A DNA stretch of 64,000 nucleotides, from the NCBI RefSeq assembly GCF_014252955.1, contig NZ_JACMIA010000001.1, forward strand, positions 3,060,258 to 3,124,257, written 5' to 3'. Under the pieces are notes generated by a model. It searched no databases. It was not told the DNA's origin and saw only the letters and a program-made list of their open reading frames with translations. The translations under genes and the position numbers were made by a program. This DNA comes from Stappia sp. 28M-7. Lineage in GTDB: Bacteria > Pseudomonadota > Alphaproteobacteria > Rhizobiales > Stappiaceae. This document shows positions 37,470 to 44,234 of the stretch, piece after piece (within the stretch, counting starts at the first letter, position 1; every line of letters starts with the position of its first letter).

Positions 37470-38480
37470 CTACTCCTCCGGGTCGTTCGTCTCGGGGTCG
37501 TACTGCGAGGCATCGAAGCCGAGCAGGTTCCAACTCTGCTGCATATGCGGCGGCAGCGGCGCCGAGACATCGATGGTGCCGCGCCCCGAAGGATGCGGAA
37601 TGACGATGCGACGGGCATGCAGATGCAGCTTGTTCTGCAGGCCGCCGGGGAACTCCCAGTTCTCGATGTTGAAGTATTTCGGATCGCCGACGATGGGATG
37701 ATGGATATGGGCGGTGTGGGCGCGCAGCTGGTGCGTGCGGCCGGTGATCGGCCGCAGCGAGACCCAGGACACCTTCGGCCCGGCATTTTCCACCACCGAA
37801 TAGAGCGAGACGGAATGCTGTGCCTCGTCCTCGCCGTGGCGGGCAACGCGCATGCGCTCCTCGCCCTCATCGCGGGCCAGATAGGTGGACACGCGGCCCT
37901 GGCGCGGCTTCGGCACGCCGGCGACCAGCGCCCAGTAGATCTTGCGGGTCTGGCGGGCGCGGAAGGACTTGGCCATCTCGGACGCGGCCTTGCGCGTCTT
38001 GGCCAGCAGCAGGATGCCGGAGGTCTCGCGGTCGAGCCGGTGGACGAGACGGGGCTTCTCGCCCTTTGCGTCGCGGAACGCCTCGAGCATGCCGTCGAGA
38101 TGGCGCGTCAGGCCGGAGCCGCCCTGCACGGCAAGGCCCGCCGGCTTGTTCAGCACCATGACCTCGCGGTCCTCGTAGAGGATCATCGCCTCGACCGCCT
38201 CACGGTCGCCGGCCACCAGCTTGCGCGGCTTGGGCTTGGCGTTGGCACTGTCCTTCGCCGCCACATGGGCATCGACGGTGAGCGGCGGGATACGCACCAC
38301 CTGGCCGGTGCCGACGCGGGTGGAGGTTTCCGCGCGCTTGCCGTCGACGCGCACCTGGCCGGTGCGCAGCAGCTTCTGCAGGTGGCCGTGGCCGAGCCCC
38401 GGATAGTGGGTCTTGAACCAGCGGTCGAGCCGCATGCCGGCCTCGTCCGAGGTGACGGTCTTCTGTTCGATACCGGACAT
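37470..38480 (-). CDS. rluC: RluA family pseudouridine synthase (RluC-type)
   Basis: A 336-residue enzyme that converts specific uridines of 23S rRNA to pseudouridine. It has an N-terminal S4 RNA-binding domain (GMRLDRWFKTHYPGLGHGHLQKLLRTGQVRVDG, in parts, residues 14-55) and the catalytic motif LVHRLDRETSGILLLA with its Asp. The GRTHQLRAH segment is also typical. A longer N-terminus (starting 38546) was rejected because MSGIEQ at 38480 has GGGAAG upstream. It leads a coupled cluster with the HAD and ATP12 genes. Confidence 0.93.
   Translation of the reverse strand: MSGIEQKTVTSDEAGMRLDRWFKTHYPGLGHGHLQKLLRTGQVRVDGKRAETSTRVGTGQVVRIPPLTVDAHVAAKDSANAKPKPRKLVAGDREAVEAMILYEDREVMVLNKPAGLAVQGGSGLTRHLDGMLEAFRDAKGEKPRLVHRLDRETSGILLLAKTRKAASEMAKSFRARQTRKIYWALVAGVPKPRQGRVSTYLARDEGEERMRVARHGEDEAQHSVSLYSVVENAGPKVSWVSLRPITGRTHQLRAHTAHIHHPIVGDPKYFNIENWEFPGGLQNKLHLHARRIVIPHPSGRGTIDVSAPLPPHMQQSWNLLGFDASQYDPETNDPEE
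37473..37479 (-). promoter_or_regulatory. Strong ribosome binding site deciding the CTG start of the HAD gene
   Basis: GGAGGAG on the minus strand, inside the last codons of rluC, followed by TAGGCC and then CTG. The six-base spacing is ideal and supports initiation at CTG 37466 coupled to rluC termination. Confidence 0.75.
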
Positions 38481-38607
38481 GATGCTTCCCGTTGCAGGAA
38501 AGGGCCCGCGCGCTGATCGCAGCTGCTCGCCCCGCCCCTTTTTCAAGCGCCCTACCTAATCCCGACGCCGCCCGAGGGCAAGCGCAGCATGGTGCCGGCG
38601 CAGCGCT

Positions 38608-39210
38608 TCACTGCCCGTCCCTGCCCCGCAGCAGCCCTTCCGACATCGCCTGGAACGCCTCGACCGCCCGCGGCAGGGCGGAACGCGGGTCCTCGCTCGC
38701 CGCGACCCAGAGCGCTGCGTTGAGCGCGGCACCGCTCAGCAGCCGCGCGGCGGCGTCCACATCGACAGGCTTCATGACGCCGGCCTCGACCAGCCGGGCG
38801 ACCGTCTGGCGGGTGCCCTGCAGGCAGGCATTCTGGCTCGACCATTGCGACGGGTCGCCGAGAAACGCGGGCCCGTCCAGCAGCACGATGCGCTGGACCT
38901 CCGGATCCAGCGCCATCTCGATATAGGCGGCCCCTTCCGCAAGCAGCCCCTGCCACGCATCGCCGAGCCCCGCCCCGACCGCCTTGGCCCGGGCGGCCAT
39001 CTCGCCGTCGACCTGGGCAACGACGGCGGCAAGAAGCCCCTTCTTGTCGCCGAAATTGTGGTAGAGCGCGCCGCGCGTCAGGCCGGCCTCCGCCGTCAGC
39101 TCATCCATCGAGGCCGCAGCGAACCCCTTCTCGGCAAAGGCCTTCCGCCCCGCCGCGATCAGCTTCGCGCGGTTTTCCTCCATCGTCTCGGCACGCCGTC
39201 TTGGCGCCAT
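38608..39210 (-). CDS. TetR/AcrR family transcriptional regulator
   Basis: A 200-residue regulator. The HTH is at the N-terminus (AAGRKAFAEKGFAAASMDELTAEAGLTRGALYHNFGDKKGL in parts, residues about 18-60). The C-terminal domain resembles the TetR_C group found with YcdF/BetI-like proteins. It is divergent from a RidA gene, and two palindromes lie between them. The ATG at 39210 has GGAG nine bases upstream. Repression of ridA and itself is the simplest reading. Confidence 0.92.
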   Translation of the reverse strand: MAPRRRAETMEENRAKLIAAGRKAFAEKGFAAASMDELTAEAGLTRGALYHNFGDKKGLLAAVVAQVDGEMAARAKAVGAGLGDAWQGLLAEGAAYIEMALDPEVQRIVLLDGPAFLGDPSQWSSQNACLQGTRQTVARLVEAGVMKPVDVDAAARLLSGAALNAALWVAASEDPRSALPRAVEAFQAMSEGLLRGRDGQ

Positions 39211-39250
39211 CACCCGCACTCCATCCAGATCCGGAGTGCATGCCAGTTGA

Positions 39251-39290
39251 CATACGCTCCGTATGTGAAATTATACATACGAAGCGTATA
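39251..39290. promoter_or_regulatory. Double TetR-type operator between the TetR and ridA genes
   Basis: CATACG-CTC-CGTATG at 39251-39265 and CATACG-AAG-CGTATA at 39276-39290 are two nearly identical inverted repeats whose starts are 25 bp apart. They sit in the AT-rich divergent promoter, 41 bp before the TetR start and 67 bp before ridA. Confidence 0.8.
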
Positions 39291-39356
39291 TCAAATTCCC
39301 GCGCTCCGGTCAGCCCCGCAACGGGCGACCGTCACGCCAGCAAAAAGGCCGCCATC

Positions 39357-39755
39357 ATGACCACCCCCACCCCCGTCTTTCCCGAAAACCGCCATGCGCT
39401 TTACGAAGCGCACGGCTATTCCGCCGCCATCCGCTCCGGCGACCTTCTCTTCGTCTCCGGACAGGTGGGCAGCCGCGAGGACGGCTCGCCCGAACCCGAC
39501 TTCGCCGCGCAGGTGCGCCGCGCCTTCGCCAATCTGGAGGCGACGCTTGCGGCAGCGGGCTGCAGCTTCGCCGATCTGGTGGACGTGACCACGTTCCACA
39601 CGGACCCGGAGGCCCAGTTCGCGACGATCATGGAGGTGAAGAACGAGATCTTTCCGAAGGCGCCCTATCCGAACTGGACGGCGGTCGGCGTCACCTGGCT
39701 CGCCGGCTTCGACTTCGAGATCAAGGTGATCGCCCGCATTCCGGCGAAGAACTGA
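39357..39755 (+). CDS. RidA family protein
   Basis: A 132-residue member of the YjgF/YER057c/UK114 family of enamine/imine deaminases. Family features include GDLLFVSGQVGSREDG, FANLEATLAAAGCSFADLVDVTTF (in part) and PYPNWTAVGVTWLAGFDFEIKVIA. The usual catalytic Arg of RidA (in a VARVEVSALP-like end) is not seen; this end reads DFEIKVIARIPAKN, so it belongs to another Rid subgroup and its activity is open. The ATG at 39357 has AAGG upstream; a longer frame from 39201 is not supported. Likely controlled by the divergent TetR protein. Confidence 0.88.
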   Translation: MTTPTPVFPENRHALYEAHGYSAAIRSGDLLFVSGQVGSREDGSPEPDFAAQVRRAFANLEATLAAAGCSFADLVDVTTFHTDPEAQFATIMEVKNEIFPKAPYPNWTAVGVTWLAGFDFEIKVIARIPAKN

Positions 39756-39781
39756 CGCCGAACGCGCGAAGAGCGGCAGGA

Positions 39782-40168
39782 TCAAGCGGCCGTCAGCGTG
39801 CGCATCACCATCAGCCCGGCGAACAGCGCGGCAACCGACACCACGACAGAAACGGCGGCGTAGAAAAGCGCCGTCGTCGCCTCGCCGCGCTCCCACAGGG
39901 TAACGACGTCGAGCGAGAAGGCCGAGAAGGTGGTGAAGCCTCCGAGAAAGCCGGTTGCAAGGAACAGCCGCAGGCCCGGCCCCACCCCGTCCGGGCGCGA
40001 GGCGAGCCAGCCCACCAGCAGCCCCATCGCCAGCGAGCCGACCACGTTGACCGTCAGCGTGCCGGCAGGAAAGCCGGGGCCGAAGGTCCTGAGCGCGGCG
40101 AGATTGACGAGATGGCGGCCGGCCGCTCCCAGTCCGCCGCCCAGCGCCACCAGAAAGAGGTGCTGCAT
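39782..40168 (-). CDS. crcB: Fluoride exporter CrcB/Fluc
   Basis: A 128-residue membrane protein with four helices. Fluc signatures are GGGLGAAGRHLVN, GTLTVNVVGSLAMGLLVGW and the pore motif GFLGGFTTFSAFSLD. It forms a dual-topology dimeric fluoride channel. The start at 40168 (MQHLFL) is that of homologues; a longer upstream frame was rejected. I see no fluoride riboswitch in the 109 bp upstream. It is convergent with ridA, 26 bp apart. Confidence 0.93.
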   Translation of the reverse strand: MQHLFLVALGGGLGAAGRHLVNLAALRTFGPGFPAGTLTVNVVGSLAMGLLVGWLASRPDGVGPGLRLFLATGFLGGFTTFSAFSLDVVTLWERGEATTALFYAAVSVVVSVAALFAGLMVMRTLTAA

Positions 40169-40277
40169 ACCTAGAGCCCTTTCGATCAATTCGCAGTCAA
40201 TTCTGCTTCTCGACTGGGGCGGCGATCCGACGTCGAAACGGTCGCCGCGCGGTGCCGTAGCATCGGCCAAACGGGCT

Positions 40278-40706
40278 CTACCCCATGAAATTCGCCCAGA
40301 GCGGCGGGGCCGCGAACTCCACCACGTTGCCGTCCGGATCGTCGACATAAAGGCTGGTGCCGCCGGCCGGCCAGGTCACCTCGCTGCGAAGGGGAACACC
40401 GCAGGCGGCAAGATGCGCGCGCCACGGATCCAGCTGATCGGCGGTGATGCGGAAGGCGAAATGGGCCGGTCCGTCGCTGTGATGGCCGGGAATGACGCCG
40501 CCGTCGGTCTCGACATCCTCCGCGGTATGCCCGCGCGCGAAGACCAGCAACGTCTCGCCGGGGCCCGCGTCGTAGGCACAAAGGCGATCGCCTCCCACCA
40601 TGCGCTCCAGCCCGATGACGCCCGCGTAGAAGGCGTGCGCCTTTTCGAGGTCATCGACATAGACGGCGGTTTCCAGGATGCCCTGAAGCGGCGGCGGTGT
40701 CGGCAT
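40278..40706 (-). CDS. VOC family (glyoxalase/bleomycin-resistance fold) protein
   Basis: A 142-residue protein with paired beta-alpha-beta-beta-beta modules: GILETAVYVDDLEKAHAFYAGVIGLE (in part) and HFAFRITADQLDPW...SLYVDDPDGNVVEF. Potential metal ligands are the His of HFAF and the Glu of VVEF; the first module lacks an obvious His. This fits fosfomycin-resistance-like or ring-cleavage-dioxygenase-like VOC proteins, with unknown function. AAAGGA precedes the ATG at 40706. It lies 37 bp downstream of mgtE on the same strand. Confidence 0.9.
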   Translation of the reverse strand: MPTPPPLQGILETAVYVDDLEKAHAFYAGVIGLERMVGGDRLCAYDAGPGETLLVFARGHTAEDVETDGGVIPGHHSDGPAHFAFRITADQLDPWRAHLAACGVPLRSEVTWPAGGTSLYVDDPDGNVVEFAAPPLWANFMG

Positions 40707-40743
40707 GACGATTCCTTTCAATCCTATGCCGGGCCACAGTGCC

Positions 40744-42156
40744 TCAAAGCGGCAGGCCGAACCAGAGCGCCGCGATGCCGAGGAAGGCGAAGAAGCCGAT
40801 GACGTCGGTGACCGTGGTCACGAAGACGCTGGAGGCAATCGCCGGGTCGACGCCCGCCTTTTCCAGCGCCACCGGAATCAGCAGTCCCGCCACACCGGCG
40901 AAGAACAGATTGATGGTGATGGCCATGGCAATGACCACACCGAGGCCCGGATTTCCCGACCACAGGGTCGCGCCGGCGCCCAGCAGGACGGCGAGCGTCA
41001 TGCCGTTCAGGAACGCCACCAGCACCTCGCGTCGCAGCACGCGCAGCATGTTGCGCGCCGTGAGCTCGCGGGTGGCCAGCGCGCGCACCGCAACGGTCAT
41101 GGTCTGGGTCGCCGCGTTGCCGCCGAGGGACGCGACCACCGGCATCAGCACCGCCAGCGCCACCATCGCGGCAATCGGCGCCTCGAAGAAGGAAATCACC
41201 GTGGCCGCAAGGCCGGCGGTGCACAGGTTGACCAGGAGCCAGGTCAGGCGCGAGCGTGCCGTCACCAGCACCGTATCGGAGATTTCCTCGTCGCCAAGGC
41301 CGGCAAGACCGCGAAGGTCCTCCTCCGCCTCTTCCTGGATGACGTCGACGATGTCGTCGATCATCAGCATGCCGACCAAGCGGCCAGCATCGTCGACGGC
41401 GGCGGCGGAAACGAGGTTGTAGCGCTCGAAGGCCCGCGCCACGTCTTCCCGGTCGTCGGTCGCCTTGAAGGTCTGCGGGTCCTCCGTCATGATTTCGGAG
41501 ATCTTCGTCGCCCGCTTGGTACGCAGGATCTTGTCCAGCGGCACCGAGCCGATCAGGCGGAAGCCGGGATCGACCACGAAGATCTCGTGGAACGTGTCCG
41601 GCAGGTCCTCCGTCTCGCGCATGTGGTCGATGGTCTGGCCGACGCTCCAGAACGGCGGTACGGCGATGAAGTCCGTCTGCATCAGACGGCCGGCCGATTC
41701 CTCCGGATAGTCGAGCGAGCGCTGGAGCTGGATTCGGTCCGAATAGGGCAGCTGTTCGAGAATCGCTGCCTGGTCCTCGGCATCGAGGTCTTCCAGAATG
41801 TAGACCGCGTCGTCCGAATCGAGTTCGCCGATGCCTTCGGCAAGCGTATCGGAGGGCAGATTCTCCAGAATGGAGAGGCGGACGGCCTCGTCCAGTTCGG
41901 TCAAGGTGGCGTAGTCGAACTCGTCGCCCAGCAGCCGCACCAGCGGGACCCGATGGTCGGCCGGCAGCGCCTCGATCAGATCGGCGACATCCGCCTCGTG
42001 CAGATCGCCGGCAAGGCCGATCAGGGCGGGCGTATCCTCGGCGGCGATTCCCGCCTCGATCAGGGCAAGGAAGTCGGCGCTGATGCGCCCGTCCTCGTCA
42101 CGGACGGCCGGAATCTGGACGGTTTCGGGAATGTCGGTGTGGTCGGCCTCGGTCAC
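40744..42156 (-). CDS. mgtE: Magnesium transporter MgtE
   Basis: A 470-residue Mg2+ channel. It has a cytosolic N-domain of helical repeats (HEADVADLIEALPADHRVPLVRLL, in parts, residues about 50-150) and two CBS domains (PEESAGRLMQTDFIAVPPFW; ISEIMTEDPQTF...AAAVDDAGRLVGML). A five-helix membrane domain follows with MPVVASLGGNAATQT (pore lining) and TINLFFAGVAGLL. I chose the GTG at 42156, preceded by GAGGGGG; upstream codons would give a non-homologous tail. The acidic Mg2+-sensing residues of the N and CBS domains are present, implying gating by internal Mg2+. Confidence 0.93.
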   Translation of the reverse strand: MTEADHTDIPETVQIPAVRDEDGRISADFLALIEAGIAAEDTPALIGLAGDLHEADVADLIEALPADHRVPLVRLLGDEFDYATLTELDEAVRLSILENLPSDTLAEGIGELDSDDAVYILEDLDAEDQAAILEQLPYSDRIQLQRSLDYPEESAGRLMQTDFIAVPPFWSVGQTIDHMRETEDLPDTFHEIFVVDPGFRLIGSVPLDKILRTKRATKISEIMTEDPQTFKATDDREDVARAFERYNLVSAAAVDDAGRLVGMLMIDDIVDVIQEEAEEDLRGLAGLGDEEISDTVLVTARSRLTWLLVNLCTAGLAATVISFFEAPIAAMVALAVLMPVVASLGGNAATQTMTVAVRALATRELTARNMLRVLRREVLVAFLNGMTLAVLLGAGATLWSGNPGLGVVIAMAITINLFFAGVAGLLIPVALEKAGVDPAIASSVFVTTVTDVIGFFAFLGIAALWFGLPL

Positions 42157-42363
42157 GCAAGTGCCCCCTCTCGCCTGCCGCAAGGTTTGCCCGCCCGCCG
42201 CAGAATGAAACCCGTCGCCCTTCCTTGAGAAAGACGCCCGAACCCAGTCCTAACATGGGAATTGCGACAATGCTGCGCCGCATCCGATGATTTCGCAGTT
42301 GCTCACGGCGAAAATCGGGCGAGATCTGCCTTCACGAGGATTTTTATAGGCTGGAGAAAGACA

Positions 42364-42390
42364 CAAAAAAACCCGGCATATCTGCCGGGT
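42364..42390 (-). terminator. Rho-independent terminator of tRNA-Leu
   Basis: Stem ACCCGGCA/TGCCGGGT (42371-42378 with 42383-42390) with a four-base loop. On the minus strand it is followed by seven T. It begins eight bases after the tRNA 3' end. Confidence 0.92.
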
Positions 42391-42397
42391 TCTTTTT

Positions 42398-42484
42398 TGG
42401 TGCGGTCGAGAAGACTCGAACTTCCACGGGTTTTACCCCACAGCGACCTCAACGCTGCGCGTCTACCAATTCCGCCACGACCGC
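42398..42484 (-). tRNA. tRNA-Leu (anticodon GAG)
   Basis: An 87-nt cloverleaf with CCA encoded. The acceptor stem is GCGGTCG pairing with CGACCGC, discriminator A. The anticodon stem CAGCG/CGCTG encloses the loop TTGAGGT, anticodon GAG, reading CUC and CUU. A long variable arm (TGGGGTAAAACCCG) confirms a class II tRNA. The T-arm contains GTTCGAGTC. Confidence 0.96.
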
Positions 42485-42610
42485 TTGTCGTTTCCGCTGC
42501 GCTCCATCGGCTCAGCGGAGCCCTCGTCTAGCAAATAGGTTTTTCCCGCGCAAGCGCTTTGCGACAGGATATTCACAAGGGGAAAGTTGCACGTCGCCCC
42601 AAGGGCAGTA

Positions 42611-42877
42611 TCACAGAGCTCCGCTCATCCGCGCCGGGCGAGCCTCGGGCGGGCGCATCAGGACCTCGGTGACGGAAACGCCGACCCGCTCGCCCTGCAG
42701 AACGACCTGTCCGCGGGCAATGGGAATGTTGTTGGCGAGGATCTGGACGTCGTCCTCCTCGCGCGACATCAGCTCGATCACCGCGCCGCGGCCCATGCGC
42801 AGCAACTGGTGAATCGGCATCTCGGCCTTGCCGAGAACGACCGAGATCTCGATGGAAATATTATCGAAAGTACCCAT
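42611..42877 (-). CDS. Stand-alone FliN-like (SpoA domain) protein
   Basis: An 88-residue protein that is essentially one SpoA/FliN C-terminal domain: ISIEISVVLGKAEMPIHQLL, then GAVIELMSREEDDVQILANN and IPIARGQVVLQGERVGVSVTEVL. This follows FliN closely (ILVNxxxIARGEVVVVxxxxGIRITDI). FliN is a C-ring component of the flagellar switch. Here no flagellar gene is nearby; the neighbours are tRNA-Leu and lipB. It could be a displaced fliN or a paralogue with another role. No signal or membrane segment is seen. It is divergent from lipB. Confidence 0.8.
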   Translation of the reverse strand: MGTFDNISIEISVVLGKAEMPIHQLLRMGRGAVIELMSREEDDVQILANNIPIARGQVVLQGERVGVSVTEVLMRPPEARPARMSGAL

Positions 42878-43002
42878 ATGACCACCGGACCGATGTCGCT
42901 TGGCAATGCTGTCGGCTTCATTCTATACGGGCCGGGCCGATGCCGCCCCGTCCGCCGACCTTGGCGGGCGTCTGGTTAACAAACTCCTAACGGGCTTGCA
43001 AA

Positions 43003-43713
43003 ATGACAGAGCGTGCGGAACTGGCCGGCTCCTTCTTCCCCAGCGCCGGCTCTCCCCCCGTCGAATGGGCGATCAGCGACGAGCCGGTCGCCTACGACGT
43101 CGCGCTGGAAGAGATGGAGCGGCGCGTGACCGGCATCGCCGAGGGCACGATGGCCGAGCGGGTCTGGCTGCTGGAGCACCCGGCGCTCTACACGGCCGGC
43201 ACCAGCGCCAAGGACCAGGACCTGATCGCCCCCGACCGCTTCCCCGTGCACAAGACCGGGCGCGGCGGCCAGTTCACCTATCACGGCCCCGGACAGCGGG
43301 TCGCCTATGTGATGCTCGACCTCAAGCGCCGCCGGGCAGACGTGCGCGCCTTCGTCGCCGCGATGGAGGACTGGGTGATCGGCACCTTGTGGGAGCACCA
43401 TGTGCGCGGCGAACGGCGCGAGGACCGCGTCGGCGTGTGGGTGCCCCGCCCGGACAAGGGCACCACCCGGGAAGACAAGATCGCCGCCATCGGGATCCGC
43501 ATGCGCAAGTGGGTCAGCTTTCACGGCCTGTCGCTGAACGTGGACCCGAATCTCGAGCACTTTTCCGGCATCGTGCCCTGCGGCGTCACCGAGCACGGCG
43601 TGACCAGCCTCGTCGATCTCGGCCTGCCGGTGACCCTGGCCGATGTCGACATCGTGCTGCGGCGCTGCTTCGAGGAACGGTTCGGCCCGACCGTATCGGT
43701 TCCCCCTCTGTAA
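43003..43713 (+). CDS. lipB: Octanoyl-[acyl carrier protein]:protein octanoyltransferase (LipB)
   Basis: A 236-residue enzyme that moves octanoyl from ACP to lipoyl domains, the first step of lipoate synthesis. The family motif [22 protein letters not shown] carries the catalytic region (given in part). [17 protein letters not shown] precedes it, and [22 protein letters not shown] contains the catalytic Lys-like segment. [17 protein letters not shown] holds the nucleophile Cys. Length is normal. It is followed 152 bp later by folB. Confidence 0.95.
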   Translation: MTERAELAGSFFPSAGSPPVEWAISDEPVAYDVALEEMERRVTGIAEGTMAERVWLLEHPALYTAGTSAKDQDLIAPDRFPVHKTGRGGQFTYHGPGQRVAYVMLDLKRRRADVRAFVAAMEDWVIGTLWEHHVRGERREDRVGVWVPRPDKGTTREDKIAAIGIRMRKWVSFHGLSLNVDPNLEHFSGIVPCGVTEHGVTSLVDLGLPVTLADVDIVLRRCFEERFGPTVSVPPL

Positions 43714-43865
43714 GCCGCCCTCCCCCTGGCGACGACGAGATGCCGCGGAACTGCACCCCCGCCATGCCGGTTTGAGCGATTGCGATTGCCGGCCGGCTGG
43801 CCTACCCATGCCGGCAACCAATTCCGGCGGACCCGACGGGCCGCCACAGACCAGCGAGCCCTTCC

Positions 43866-44234
43866 ATGGACGCCATCCACCTCCAGGACCTTGCCTTCTA
43901 CGCCTTCCACGGTGTGCACGAGGAAGAGGCGCGGCTCGGCCAGCGCTTCATCGTCGACCTGACCTGCCGGCTGGACCTCACCGCTCCCTCGCTCAGCGAC
44001 CGCTACGAGGAGACGGTGTGCTACGCGACGCTGACCAGAACCATCGAGAAGGTGGTCACCGGGTCGCGCTACAAGCTGATCGAGCGGCTGGCCGGCGCCA
44101 TCGCCGATGCGGTGCTGGAGGCCGAAGGCCGGATCCGCGAAGTGACCGTGCGCGTGCACAAGCCCGGCGCGCCGCTGCCCATCGCCGCCGGCCGCGTCAG
44201 CGTCGAGATCACGCGGACGCGGACAGAGAGCTGA
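43866..44234 (+). CDS. folB: Dihydroneopterin aldolase
   Basis: A 122-residue enzyme of folate synthesis that splits dihydroneopterin to 6-hydroxymethyl-dihydropterin and glycolaldehyde. Family motifs are FYAFHGVHEEEARLGQRFIVD (Tyr and Glu of the active site region; given in part), TVCYATLTRTIEKVVTG, YKLIERLAGAIAD and the C-terminal VRVHKPGAPLPI with the catalytic Lys. Its 3' end overlaps the convergent patatin gene by 26 bases. No folP or folK is in the window. Confidence 0.94.
   Translation: MDAIHLQDLAFYAFHGVHEEEARLGQRFIVDLTCRLDLTAPSLSDRYEETVCYATLTRTIEKVVTGSRYKLIERLAGAIADAVLEAEGRIREVTVRVHKPGAPLPIAAGRVSVEITRTRTES

Noticed and set aside
37470-37472. RluC-HAD fusion protein by TAG read-through
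   Set aside because: The frames match, but a strong ribosome site places independent initiation at CTG 37466, and rluC plus HAD are usually separate proteins.
40169-40277. Possible fluoride riboswitch before crcB
   Set aside because: I could not find the conserved fluoride-aptamer pattern in the 109 bp upstream.
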